A DNA stretch of 64,000 nt from positions 84,129,517 through 84,193,516 of the forward strand of contig NC_134279.1 of the NCBI RefSeq assembly GCF_949628215.1, written 5' to 3'. The notes under the pieces were generated by a model. The model was not told where the DNA came from. It did no database searches and was given only the letters and a program-made list of their open reading frames with translations. Origin of the DNA: Phalacrocorax aristotelis (lineage: Eukaryota > Chordata > Aves > Suliformes > Phalacrocoracidae). Of this stretch, positions 22,483 to 34,000 are shown in pieces (within the stretch, counting starts at the first letter, position 1; every line of letters begins with the position of its first letter). The translations under genes were made by a program, and so were the position numbers.

Positions 22483-25347
22483 TCAGGGCGGGCTCAGGTC
22501 CCTCTTGCAGATCCAGGAGAAGGTGAAGTTGCAGTTATGGTCGTTCCAGAGGCCGTTGCCCACGGGGTGGATCTGGGCACAGGTCTCCCGGCCCAACTGT
22601 CCGTGGTCCGTGTTGTCCGGCTGTCCTGCTGCCCAGAAACTGCCAGGGCAGAGCGGGGTCAGCGGGGGGGCGCCGGGGGTGCCGGTCTCCCCTGCCCCAC
22701 CCTGTCCCCGCTCACCTCTGGGCCTGGGAGTAGGCAGCCCCGTCCACCCAGCGCCAGGAGCCGCCGGGGCCCGTGGCCGCCAGCCCGATCCAGTAGGTTC
22801 CTCCCCTCGCCTCCCGCGCCAGGTAGTCCTGGGAGGGGGCACGGGCAGGAGCGGGGCGTGGGCGGGAGGGGACACGGGCGGGAGGGGTGCAAGGGCAGGG
22901 GGGACATGGCCGGGAGGGGGCAGGGGCGGGAGGGGTCATGGCCGGGAGGAGACACGGACGGGAGGGGACACGGGCGGGAGGGGACACGGGCGGGAGGGGT
23001 GCAAGGGCAGGGGGGACACGGGTAGGAGGGGGCGCGGGCGGGAGGAGACACGGACGGGAGGGGACACGGGCGGGAGGGGACACGGGCGGGAGGGGACACG
23101 GACGGGAGGGGACACGAGCAGGAGGGGACACGGACGGGAGGGGACACGGACGGGAGGGGACATAGCCATGAGGGGACATGGCCGGGAGGGGACACGGACG
23201 GGAGGGGACACGGGCGGGAGGGGACACGGACGGGAGGGGACACGGGCGGGAGGGGACACGGGCGGGAGGGGACATAGCCATGAGGGGACATGGCCGGGAG
23301 GGGACACGGGCAGGAGGGGACACGAGCAGGAGGGGACACGGGCGGGAGGGGACACGGGCGGGAGGGGACATAGCCATGAGGGGACATGGCCGGGAGGGGA
23401 CACGGGCAGGAGGGGACGCGGACGGGAGGGGACACGGACGGGAGGGGACACGGGCGGGAGGGGACACGGGCGGGAGGGGACACGGACGGGAGGGGACACG
23501 AGCAGGAGGGGACACGGACGGGAGGGGACACGGACGGGAGGGGACATAGCCATGAGGGGACATGGCCGGGAGGGGACACGGACGGGAGGGGACACGGGCG
23601 GGAGGGGACACGGACGGGAGGGGACATGGCCGGGAGGGGACACGAGCAGGAGGGGACACGGACGGGAGGGGACACGGGCGGGAGGGGACACGGGCGGGAG
23701 GGGACATAGCCATGAGGGGACATGGCCGGGAGGGGACACGGGCAGGAGGGGACGCGGACGGGAGGGGACACGGACGGGAGGGGACATAGCCATGAGGGGA
23801 CATGGCCGGGAGGGGACACGGGCAGGAGGAGACACGGACGGGAGGGGACACGGGCGGGAGGGGACACGGACGGGAGGGGACATAGCCATGAGGGGACATG
23901 GCCGGGAGGGGACACGGGCAGGAGGAGACACGGGCAGTGGCCGCGGGCGGGAGGGGACACGGGCAGGGGGCAATGCCGGCAGGAGGGGGCGCGGGAGCAG
24001 GCAGCAGCAGGGCAGGCAGGAGATGGCGGCCGTGGGCGCTGCAGCCCCGCAGCCCCACCTGCTCCTCGGGGCTGGTGATGGAGGTGAGGCGGGCGTGCGT
24101 GGAGCGGCACGCCGCCTCCGCCGCGTCCCAGGGCTTCCGATCGCTCGAGAAGAAGTAGATCTTGCCCTGGTGGTACCGCCAGCCCAGGGACAGCCCCTGC
24201 AGCCACCGTCCTGCGGGGAGGGCAGCCGTGGGGCCGCGGGCCCGGCTGGGGGGGCCACGGGGGCCCCGGCGTGGGTGTCACCCCGCCAGGGACGTTACCG
24301 AGCTTCTCCTTCCTCTTCTGCGCTGCTGCCGGGGTCTCGCTGGGGCTGCGGGCACCTGCCAAGGGGTCAGGGAAAGGAGCCGGCAGCAGCCTGCCTGCCG
24401 CTACGGGCAGGGGCTGGGGAGGGGGCTGGGGAGGGGGCTGGGGAGGGGGCTGCGGGCAGGGGCTGGGGAGATGGGCTGGGGAAAGGGGCTGGGGAGATGG
24501 GCTGGGGAGAGGGTTTAGAGAGAGGGGCTGGGGAGGGGGCTGTGGGCAGGGGCTGGGGAGAGGGGCTGGGGAGGGGGCTGTGGGCAGGGGCTGGGGAGAT
24601 GGGCTTGGGAAAGGGGCTGGGGAGAGGAGCTGGGGAGGGGGCTGGGGAGAGGGTTTGGGAAGGGGGCTGCGGGCAGGGGCTGGGGAGGGGGGCTGGGGGG
24701 GGAGCTGGGGAAAGGGGCTGGGGAGAGAGTTTAGGGAGAGGGGCTGTGGGCAGGGGGCCTGGAGAGAGGGGCTGGGGAAGGGGGCTGGGGAGAGGGGCTG
24801 CGGGCAGGGGCCGTGGACAGGCGGCCGGGTACCGGGGGCAGTCCCAGGGTCCCACTGACCGTCAGGCAGCAGAAGGGAGCTGAGTGCCGCCAGCTCTGCC
24901 TGCGCTGCCCGCAGATCTGCCTGCCCCTGCACGTCTGGGAAGGGCAGGGCAGCGTGTCAGTGCCGTGCCGGGGCTCCTGCCCGCTCCCAGCCCCTGCCAG
25001 GCGTCACCGGGACCCCCCCGGCGGCACTTACACAGGGTGATGAGGGCTGCCAGGGTGGCCCCCAGCACCAGGATCACGCCGGTGCCCACGGCCAGGACGG
25101 TGCCCAGCACCCAGCGGGGTGCAGCCGGAGGGGATCTGGGTGCCGGTGCTGTGGGAGAGAAGCCGGCGATGCCCTGAGCCGGGGCTCAGCCGCCGCGGGG
25201 GATCCCGGCACCGCTGGGGAAGGAAGGGGCTCAGCGGCTGCCTGCGCCTGCCCGCAGCATCCCAGCAAGGCAGGGCTTACCTTGCGTGGGGCTGGGTGGG
25301 TAGCGGATCTGCAGGCTCTCGTACAGGTCCGGCCTCGCCGCGGCCAT
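22483..25347 (-). CDS. Type II membrane C-type lectin (group II, ASGR/CLEC-like)
   Basis: Seven exons in phase: 25281-25347, 25032-25148, 24860-24934, 24299-24355, 24059-24210, 22716-22828 and 22483-22639. They encode 245 residues: a short cytoplasmic tail with Y9-E-S-L12 (a YxxL uptake-type motif), one transmembrane helix at about 35-61, a short stalk, and a lectin domain from about 106. The domain has four cysteines, the WIGL core, Q200-P-D202 and W225-N-D227. QPD plus WND are the calcium/sugar ligands of galactose-type lectins, so sugar binding is likely. The aromatic residue that usually follows QPD in galactose receptors is absent (N-T-D-H), and the extra N-terminal disulphide of hepatic lectins is missing. 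The exact orthologue is not recognised. It faces AP5S1 tail to tail. Its introns carry two tandem arrays. Confidence 0.9.
22835..23960. repeat. 16-bp satellite in a lectin-gene intron, about 70 copies
   Basis: The unit is GGGGACACGGGCGGGA, with variants ACACGGACGGGAGGGG, ACACGAGCAGGAGGGG, ACATAGCCATGAGGGG and ACATGGCCGGGAGGGG. Variants recur in blocks, so the array has a higher-order pattern. It sits between the two exons that encode the middle of the lectin domain. Because 16 is not divisible by three, all frames on both strands stay open over 48-bp cycles, which explains the very long open frames here. Confidence 0.92.
24405..24830. repeat. G-rich GGGGCTGGGGAGA repeat in a lectin-gene intron
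   Basis: Units of roughly 18-37 bp built from GGGGCTGGGGAGAGGGGCTG with GTGGGCAGG inserts. It fills most of the intron 24356-24859. The plus strand has strong quadruplex potential. Confidence 0.8.
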
Positions 25348-25889
25348 CCCCGGCAGCCGGCCTGGCACGGGGAGCTGCTTCGTGCCGGAGCCTCGGCACG
25401 CACCGGCTGGGGTGGCCCAAGGTGCCAGGAAAGGGAACCCAGCGGCCGGGCACGCAGAGCAGCTTGTGGGTGCCGGTTCCTGCTGCCAGCCAGGGCGTCA
25501 CTCATGTCCCCCCGCCCTCAGTGGCATTACCTGGGGACAAATCCCCGTGCAGGACACACGGTCGCGTCCCCGTCTTGGACTGGGGGCTCCCTGACCCCCA
25601 CCCCATGACCAGCTCCTGCCCCAGCTCCTGCCTCAGCACCTGTGGTTTTTCTCCGAAAACACATCGCAGTTGCAATTTGTGTTTCCCACCCTCAGGCACA
25701 GAAACTTTGGGGGAAATTCTGCATCTTGGAAGCGAACCGGCTTCCCAGTCGTGGTGAGTGGTGTCGGGGGGGTACACCCATCCTGACATACCCGGCACTG
25801 CGGGGGTCCCAGCCCTCGTCCTTCTTATCTGCCAGGGGGGCAGGCAGCCTTTAAACGGGGCTGGCAACACACTGTTATCAATGAGAAGG

Positions 25890-25955
25890 CTGTTGTTATC
25901 GTTATTATTATTGTTATTATTATTGTCGTTGTTATTATTATCATCACTCCTGCAC
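25890..25955. repeat. (GTTATTATT)n microsatellite
   Basis: An imperfect TTATTATTG tract, conspicuous in GC-rich flanks. Confidence 0.85.
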
Positions 25956-27469
25956 TGGCACTGTGCATGGGCAGCGTTCTGCCCACTGGCACGGCACGCG
26001 GAGGCGATGGGGATGGATGCCCAGCACAGGCATTATCCCGGCAGGATCCATGCCGGGTTGGGACTGAGGAGATGCCATCCAGCACCAGGAGAAGCTGCGT
26101 GTGCCCAGACCCTGCTGGGGGGCTGCGACGGGCACCTCCCGGTGGCACCGTGCAGGCTGGAGCTCCCCACTGGTGATGGACCCCGAAGAGGGGGGTCTGT
26201 GCCCATGGAGGGGCTCACCCCCACTGTGGGGGCTGCTCGGGGCCCCCCAGGCGCTGCCGTGGGACGCCTGGCACCACCCGGCCCCACCACCCATGGCACA
26301 GACCTCGTTGGTGCCGGCACCGCACGCCCCCCGGGCCCCCAGCTGCCCACACTCTGCTCCAGAAACACCAGCATATGGTATTTCATGACTTCTGGATTTG
26401 GGGCTTTTTTCTCCATTTCAGCCCAAACTACCCCCGTGTCTGACACAGATGCTAGAAATAGCTTCAAACGTGCAGACATGGTGTTTTTCCAGCAAATAAA
26501 GGAATTGCCAAAGAGCCTGGGGGCGCGTTTCCACCCAGTCCCTGCTGTGTACCTTGGGCACAGATCCGGCCCCAGCGCTGCGCCAGCAGCCCTGCGGTGG
26601 GCAGACCTTCATCCTCCTCCTCCTCCCCTGCTCTTCCCCACTCTCCCTCCCCAGGGCACAGACCCCTCCGGCTGGGGTGACAGTGCTGTCCCCATCCCTG
26701 GCACCCCCTGAGCTCCGGCTGAGTTGCCAGCTGGCTCGGAGCCGGCTGCTGGCACCGAACCGGAGGCTGCACCGGGGCAGCGAGGAGCCACCACCAAGGG
26801 TCCCTGCACCCGCGCACGGCACTTCTCCAAGCTCTCCACCTCGCCAGCAAGCCCCCACCCTTTTAGCCGCTCCATTTAATTTTTTTTTAACACATTTTCC
26901 CACCTAAGTGCCCTTCTCTTTAGGTGTGAGCGTAATGGGCTGCTTTTGTGTTCAGACTTGGTTTTGGCGGGGCGGTGGGCTCTGCAGCAGAGCTGGGTTT
27001 TGGTGGTTGTCTCCTGAGCCACATCTATGCGGCCAGCCCCAGAGGGGACAGGAGCAGCAGGGCTGAGCGTGGGTGAGGGGCTCTGCAGAGCGGGACCCCA
27101 TCCTCGGCACTGCCTGGTTTCCTCCCGTTTGTGCCGAGGCTTGTTGTCCGGGAGCGGCGGAGCAGGACTCTCAGACGGCCGCGGTTCCCGACATGCCGTG
27201 GCTGAGGGCACGGCGCGGGGCGAGGTCCTACGTGAGACATCCAGCATCATTCCTCCATCAAACCTGGTTTCACATTTGCAAGTCTCTGGGGATTAACTGA
27301 GTTGCCCCATTAACCACAACCGTATTTTCTGCCCTGGCAGAGACCCGCAGCCTCTCTGGTTTTCCTTGCTATTCTGCAGACGCTGTCAGCATCCATCTGC
27401 GCTCACGGGTGCTGTAGCTCTACTCTGCCCTTCTCGGCTGAGCTTCCAGTCCATAAGGGTTCTCTGCTT

Positions 27470-27690
27470 AGACTGGACATTGGGAGAAGGTTCTTCACTG
27501 GGAGGGTGGTCGGTGGGAACAGGCTCCCCAGGGAAGTGGTCACGGCACCAAGTCTGTCAGAGCTCACGGAGGGCCTGGACAACGCTCTTAGTCATATGGT
27601 TCGGTGTCAGGAGTCCTGCGAGGAGCAGGGAGTTGGGCTTGATGATCCTGATGGGTTCCTTCCAACTCAACATATTCTATGATTCTACAG
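27470..27690 (+). mobile_element. Short CR1 3' end fragment, plus orientation
   Basis: It ends with the CR1 signature CCTTCCAACTCAACATATTCTATGATTCTA, and the body carries the GGAGAAGGTTCTTCACTGGGAGGGTGGT block of CR1 3' regions. About 220 bp, non-coding. Confidence 0.8.
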
Positions 27691-28084
27691 GTTGGCATAA
27701 TAATAAAACTTAGTTTATTGGGCTGTACTTCGCTTTTCTGTCAACTCAACTCCATCATTCCTACGTAACATGGATATGGACTGTAATGCCTTGAATCTTC
27801 CATTTCCTACCTGAATTTTCATACAGTTTTTCAGGGGTACAGCACCACCAAAACCAGGAGCGGCATCGGATGGAGGCTCTCGCCCATTCAACCTGCCAGG
27901 ACCTTGGCGGGTGAGAGGATGTGGCCAGGGTTTGCAGCGTTGTGAAACTGGGTGAGTCAGGGCTGACGTTCCTCAGCACCCATCACCACGAGGCTGGATG
28001 ATGCTGGAGAAGTGGCTGGAGGAAGATGAAACAGCTGGGGAGGGGGAAGGAAGCCGGCTCATCTGCAGGTTGCACAAGCGGTGA

Positions 28085-28130
28085 GTCATAGAGTGTCCTG
28101 AGTTGGAAAGGACCCATGGGGTGCCCTGGT
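28085..28130 (-). mobile_element. CR1 terminal remnant, minus orientation
   Basis: CATAGAGTGTCCTGAGTTGG and the following AAAGGACCCA match the reversed CR1 3' end. Only about 45 bp remain recognisable. Confidence 0.6.
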
Positions 28131-28984
28131 CTGGGACGGGGCTGCCTGGTGCTGCATCTTCCCAGCTGGCTGCCCCCCCGTGAGCACCCCATCACCGTGG
28201 CTCGGCGCAGGGGGTCCCGTCTGTGCGCGGACCACAGGCACCAAGGAAACGCCTCGAGAGCAGGGCACATCCCCCCGTCCAGCCCACCGCAGCTGGACCC
28301 ACAATGCGGGGGGGTCCCTCTGGGGACACTGGGGCTCCTGCGGCATGGATGGCCTGGCTGTGGAGATGGGGGCCCTGGAGTGCAGCGGTGCCAGGATGAG
28401 GGTCCCCTGGGGTTACCGGGGGTCAGAGGGTGCCAGGGACCTGGGGTGGGGGGTTGCAGGTGAAGAGGATCCCAGGACGTGGGATCACGTGGTTGGGGGT
28501 CCTGGGGTGTGGGTTCTCCAGATTATGGGGTCCCAGGATGAGGGTTTCCCTGGGGGCACAGGGCATCGCACAGTTAAGGGCTCCTGGAGCCGGGGGTCCC
28601 AGCCACTCTCCAGCAGCGGGACGGGAAGGGGGTGGCTGGTAGAGCCCTGTGGAGCCTGAGCCGGAGCCAGAGCCGGTGGGGGGGCGGCGGGTGGCAGCAG
28701 TCCCCCACCCTGGCCTGGGGCGCGCCGAGTGGGGGCACCGGGAAGCGGATGGGAGGCAGAGATCAGCCACCCGGAATGGGTGGGATGGAGTGACTGGGGA
28801 ACAGGCACTGGGGGACTGGGGAGGTCAGGCCGTGGTGAGATGGCAGCACATGGAGTGGTGGGAAAGGGGTGCTGCAGGATGGCAGGACGGCAGCGGGGAG
28901 TGGGACTGGGAGCGGGACCTGCACCAAGCCCAGCCTGCAGGACAAGGCCACCCAAAGTTGCATCACCGGGAGTGCCTGGTAGTC

Positions 28985-29490
28985 CATCCCTGTGCCTGGC
29001 AGTCTGTCCCTGTGCCCATTGGTCCAGTCCATCCATGTGCCATCGGTCCATCTGCATGCCCTTCATTCCATCCCTGTGCCCATGGGTCCCTCCCTGTGCC
29101 CACCCATCCTTCGTGCGTCCATCTGTCCATCCCCATGCCCATGGGTCCACCCCTGTGGCCATGGGTCCATCCCTGTGCCCACCCATCCTTCGCATGTCCA
29201 TCTGTCCATCCCTGTGACCACAGGTCCATCCATGTGCCCCACCCATCCATCCCCATTCCCATGGGTCCATCCCCATGCCCATGGGTCCGTCCCTGTGCCC
29301 ATGGGTCCATCCCTGTGTCCACCCATCCATCCGTGCGCCCATGGGTCCACCGCTGTGCCCACTGGACCCCCTGTGTGCCCATCAGTCCATCCCCAAGCCC
29401 ACTCATCCATCCCCGTGCCCCTTGGACCATCCCTGTACCCATGGGTCCATCCCTGCGCCCATCAGACGGTCCCTGTGCCCACTGGGCACT
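28985..29490. repeat. Minisatellite, ~20-bp unit GTCCATCCCTGTGCCCATGG
   Basis: About 20-25 units with changes such as CCCATGCCC, interspersed with CACCCATCCTTCG spacers. Open frames on both strands are repeat artefacts. Confidence 0.85.
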
Positions 29491-29689
29491 AAGGATGCTC
29501 GGGAATTTGGCACCAGCCTCTCCTCGTGGCATCTCAGAGGAGTTCGAGTGCTGCCGGCCACGCTGCCGGCAGCGGGTTTGGAGCCGGGGCGGGGGATCCC
29601 CGCCGCTGGCACCGGCGTTTTGCAGCCAGCGCCGTGCCAGCTGCCAGTCCCCTCTCGCTTTGGCCTCTCTCCAGCGAGGGATTTGGCCG

Positions 29690-29960
29690 GATCCTGTCAA
29701 ACCAGAGGAGATGTCCCCCTCCTCCAGAGCCGCCAGCTCCATTAAACGAGCAATTAGCGCCGCTCAGGATGTCACCGCGCGGGTGACAGGCAATTCCCAG
29801 AGACAAGCGGGCCCCGACGACTGTCCCCGAGGAGCTCTGCAGACACACATGCAGGGGAAGAAGTAATTTAGGAAGCCGCCTTGCAAATATTATCTGAGCT
29901 GATTTATTAACTCCGAGGTCTGACTTCTTGCTCAGGTCCCCTGGGACACGCACAGCGCAC
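29690..29960. promoter_or_regulatory. Candidate conserved non-coding element upstream of the RNF145-like gene
   Basis: A non-repetitive, less GC-rich block with homeobox-type cores (CCATTAAACGAGCAATTAG), an inverted repeat GTCACCGCGCGGGTGAC, and GCAAATATTATCTGAGCTGA. It stands out between a minisatellite on each side. Regulatory function is inferred only from composition and motif density. Confidence 0.35.
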
Positions 29961-30194
29961 GGAGGAGCGCACGTTGCACACCTGCCCAGCGGCTCCCTTC
30001 GCCCCAGGCTGAGCTAAAGCAAAACTCGGGGGAAACGGGGCGGGTTTGGCATGGGATCCCAGGGGGAAGCGGGGTTTGGGGTCCTAAATTTATAATAAAA
30101 GATCAGCCCCGAGCTTTCAAAGCACCCACAGCAATCCTCCCCGCGCCTGCACCACCACCCAGCCATGGGGCACCCCCATGCGAAAGCAGTCTGG

Positions 30195-30475
30195 AGTTTC
30201 AGGGGTCTCCCCCCAGGACCCCAGCTGACTACCAGGACCTCAGATATTCCCGGGTGATCCCCCCCAGGACCTCAGCTGACCCTCAGGACCCCCGATATTC
30301 TCGGGGCATCACCCCAGCCCCCGCTGACCCCTAGGACCCCAGATATTCCATGGAGATCCCCCCAGGACAGCAGCTGAACCCCAGGATCCCCGATATTCCC
30401 AGACCCCCCCTCCCCCAGCCGCAGCTGAACCCCAGGACCCCAGATATTCCCAGGGGATCCCCCCAGGATCCCATC
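30195..30475. repeat. ~50-bp tandem repeat, about five copies
   Basis: GATATTCC occurs at 30243, 30294, 30342, 30392 and 30443, each followed by GGGGATCCCCCCAGGA-type sequence and an AGCTGA block. The array ends just before the CpG-rich promoter of the next gene. Confidence 0.85.
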
Positions 30476-30524
30476 CGCCCCCAGGGGCTCCCGCAGCGCC
30501 CCGCACCCCCCCCATTCCCCTATC

Positions 30525-30719
30525 AAAATGGCGGCCAGAGCCTGCCCTCACTCTCTGCCCTCACCCAAGATGGCTGACGCGGGACTGGGCGGGGCGGCGG
30601 GATCGACGTCACTGCAGAAGGCCGCGCCCCTCTCCAAGATGCCCGCGTATTGCCCTTATCCAAGATGGCGGAACGCATAGGGGAGGAAAAGCGCGCCGTG
30701 CCCTTTCCTAAGATGGTGG
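30525..30719 (+). promoter_or_regulatory. YY1-type motif cluster in the RNF145-like promoter
   Basis: AAAATGGCGGCC (30525), CCAAGATGGCTG (30565), CCAAGATGCCCG (30634), CCAAGATGGCGG (30660) and CTAAGATGGTGG (30708) lie in the same orientation within 195 bp. The first and fourth match the YY1 consensus AANATGGCGG closely, and the third is weak. GACGTCAC at 30605-30612 is a CRE-like site. The region is CpG-rich and lacks a TATA box. Binding is inferred. Confidence 0.6.
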
Positions 30720-31042
30720 TGGCGGCGTCAGCACAGCGCCCTGGCGCAAGGCCTCTCCGCTAGGGGCGGGGCGGGAGAAAGCGAAAGTGGCGGAGGGACC
30801 GGAACGGCGGCGGCGTCGGGAGCGGGCGTGGGAGCGGGGCTCGCCCCGGCGGAGCGGCGGCCAGGCCCCGGCGAGAGGCGGCCGGGCCCCGGCGGGGAGG
30901 CGGCCGGGCTAGAGGGGCCCCCTCCTTGGGCGCGGGGCGGGCGCCCCCTGCCGGTCCGGGGGAGGCGGCGGCGGCGCCGGGGTGTCCCCCCGGTCCCCCC
31001 GTGTGGCGCTGCGGGACGCGGGGACCCCCCGCCGCGCGGGCC

Positions 31043-34000
31043 ATGGCGCGGCTGGAGGCGGTGGCCAACGTGGCTCTGCGGGTGCCGGGGCTGGCGCTGC
31101 TGGACCTGCTGTACCGCTGGGACGCGGCGGCCATCGCCGAGCTGCTGCGGCCCCGCCGCGGGGACCCCCCCCTCCTGCAGCCCCCCGCCCTCCGGGGCGC
31201 CTACTGCCTGGGTGAGGGCTGCGGCGGGACGCGGGGGGGCAGCCCGGGGGACACAGGGGACAGACACCCCAAGGGATGGACAGGTTGGGGACACGGGACA
31301 CCCCAAGGGACAGACAGGTTGGGGACACAGGAAACCCAAGGGATGGCCACGTTGGGGATACAAGAGGACACCCCAGGGGATAGACAGGCTGGGGACACGA
31401 GGGGACACCCCAGGGGACAGGCAGGCTGGGGACACCAGAGGGATGGTCAGGTTGGGGATATGAGGGGACGTGCAGGGGCTGGACAGGCTGGGGACACAGG
31501 GGGACACCCCAAGGGATGGCCATGTTGGGGACACAGGGGACACCCCAGGGGACAGACAGGCTGGGGACATGGAGGGACATCCCAGGGATGGCCAGGTTGG
31601 GGACACAGGGGACACCCGAGGGGACACCCCAAGGGATGGACAAGTCGGGGACACCCCAGCGACAGCCAAGCTGGGGACACGATGCAATACCTCTTGGCAT
31701 GGTCAAGATGGGGACATGAGGGTACATCCCCAGGGATGGGCAGGCTGGGGTCATGAGGGGACCTCCCAGGGGACAGGCAGGCTGGGGACACGAGGGAACA
31801 CCCCAAGGCCTGCCCATCTTGGGGGCACGACAGGGTCACCCCAAGGGATGGCCATGTTGGGGACACAAGGGGACACCCAGGCTCTGGCCATGCTGGGGAT
31901 CCGAGGGGACATTCCAAGGGATGGCCATGTCTGGGACACGCTGGGGCCACCCCAAGGGCTGGCTGCATTTGGAGTCTTGCCGTCCCAGCCCCTGCCACCC
32001 CCCGCTTGGTGCGGGACTGTCCCCAGGGCTGGTGGGTGCTGCGTCCCCAGTGTCGTCCCCTCAGCACCGCATGTCCCCTGGCAGGGGTAGGGGGCAAGTC
32101 AGGGTCCCGGGGCCGGGAGGAAGTCACCGTTAGGGGCTGCGTGGCTGGGCTCAGGGTGGGGTCTCACCTGGGCGGGGGGCTCAGCGGGGCCATCACCTCC
32201 CTGTCCCCCCCCCACCCCGCCACAGGCCACCTGCTGTGCGTGGTGATGGTGATGCTGCCGGTGCGGTCCCTGGTGAAGCTCTACCTCCACCTCCTCACCG
32301 CGCTGCTGCTCGGCACCGGGCACGCGGCAGCCAGGTGAGCCTGGGGGGCCGGGGGGGCCGTGCCGGGGCGAGGCGGGGGGGCTGGGGCTGAACCTCTCTC
32401 TCTGCAGGGACTACGTGTACCGTGAGCTGGAGTACGGCTTCCAGGGCGCCGTGTACAGCGACCCCGCAGCGCTCGGCCGCTTCGCCACCGCCCTCACAGG
32501 TGAGCCGGGACCCCCCCGAGCTGTCACCCGCCAAGAGACGGGGGTGGTGCCGTGCAGGGCGAGGGGCTCATGTGCTGATCCGCCTGCGGGAGCCGTCGCC
32601 CATGGGGTGAGCCAGATCATCCCCACCGCTCAGCGTCGAGCAGGGGGGGATGGAGGCGAGCCCTGAGCCCCCTCTCCTGCAGTCGGTGCTGGGGTGCCGG
32701 CACGACGTGGCTGTGCCAGGGGAGCCAGGGAGGGGTCCCCACGGGGGTCCCGCGCCCTCCCGCGTGCCCAGGCGACCCCATCCCCTCCGCAGGACAGCTC
32801 TGCCTCTGCACCCTCTGCTCCCTCCTGATGAGGAGCCGGCGGCCGTGGCTGTTCGGCGCCCCACTGCTGCCGGTGCTGGCTCGCCTCTGCGGCCTCCCCC
32901 TCCACGCCCTGCCCGTCCTCAACACGTTCGCTGCCGTCCTCACCACCCTGGAGGTCCTCTACGTCCTCGGCTCCCACGTCCTCGTCCCCTTCCAGCTGGC
33001 CGCTGCTGCCTGCCGGGAGGTCACGCAGGTGAGCGGGATGGGGGTTCCCAGCTTGATGCAGGGTTGGCAGCAGGGCTGTCCCCTCAAACAGCTGGGCGCC
33101 CCGCACCCTCCTTGCCCCTCCCGTGTGGGGTGGGATGGGGGCAGGCCCCGCTGAGCGTCCCGTCCCCGCAGGCACTGGAGGTGTACCGGCTGGTTGCGCT
33201 GGGGGTGTCCCTCTGGAGCCAGTTGGCCATCCCGCTCCTCTTCCTCGTCTTCTGGCTGGTGCTCTTCTCCCTCCGCCTCTCCTCCTTACTCACCTCCTCC
33301 AGCAGCCCCCTGGCCCAGCAGGGCCTCCTCTTCCTCCTCCTCAGCAGGTAGGACTGGGGAGGCAGGAGCTGGGGGACCTCAGCCTTCCTCCCGCACGGCT
33401 GCGGGAGGAGGGTGAGGAGGGGTTGGGGGTCCGGCTTGTGCTGCCTGGCCCCTGCCAGCACCCGTGCTCACCCCTGGCTCTGTTGCAGCGCGGCCGAGTG
33501 CTGCAGCACGCCGTACTCCCTCATCGGCCTCACTTTCACCGTCTCCTACCTCGCCTTGGGCATCCTCAACCTCTGCAAGTTTTACCTGCTGGGCTTCGGC
33601 GCCTTCCAGAACGGCAACGTCATGCACAGGTGAGCCGGTGGCGGGGGGCACGGGCTGGCGGGGGGCACGGGCTGGCCGGGGGCACGGGCAGGCATCCCTC
33701 CTCCCTGCCCTCTTTGCGCGCAGGAGCCCGGCACAGGGTGGGGAGGACCGGGGTGTCTCGAGGGACCGGGGCGCGTCCCCGAGGGGTGGCCAGGGCACGG
33801 CACACGCAGTGCCACGTGGCACGTGCTTGCGGCTGCCGGCCTCACGCCCCACGCTCCTGGCAGGGGGGTGACGGAGGGTGTGACGCTGCTGCTGCTGGCG
33901 CTGCAGACGGGGCTGCTCGACCTGCAGATCCTCCAGCGGACCTTCCTCCTCAGCATCATCCTCTTCATCGTGGTGACCTCCACGCTGCAGTCTATGATCG

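Larger units (their letters stand above)
25348..28984. other. Gene-free stretch upstream of the lectin gene
   Basis: No exon with a recognisable product. It contains an AT microsatellite and two small CR1 pieces, listed separately. Around 26370-26520 the sequence drops to ordinary base composition, with a possible acceptor (CTCCATTTCAG, ending about 26421) and AATAAA near 26496. This could be the last exon of a non-coding transcript, but nothing proves it. Confidence 0.45.

Noticed and set aside
22319-24883. Open frames of 854 residues (+) and 757 residues (-) across the lectin gene
   Set aside because: They run through the 16-bp and G-rich satellites and across verified lectin exons in the wrong frame. 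A 16-bp unit keeps every frame open.
26360-26520. Possible terminal exon with AATAAA
   Set aside because: No protein similarity and no matching upstream exons; left as unassigned sequence.
29063-29742. Minus-strand frames rich in MGTGMDPW-type repeats
   Set aside because: Shadow of the 20-bp minisatellite.
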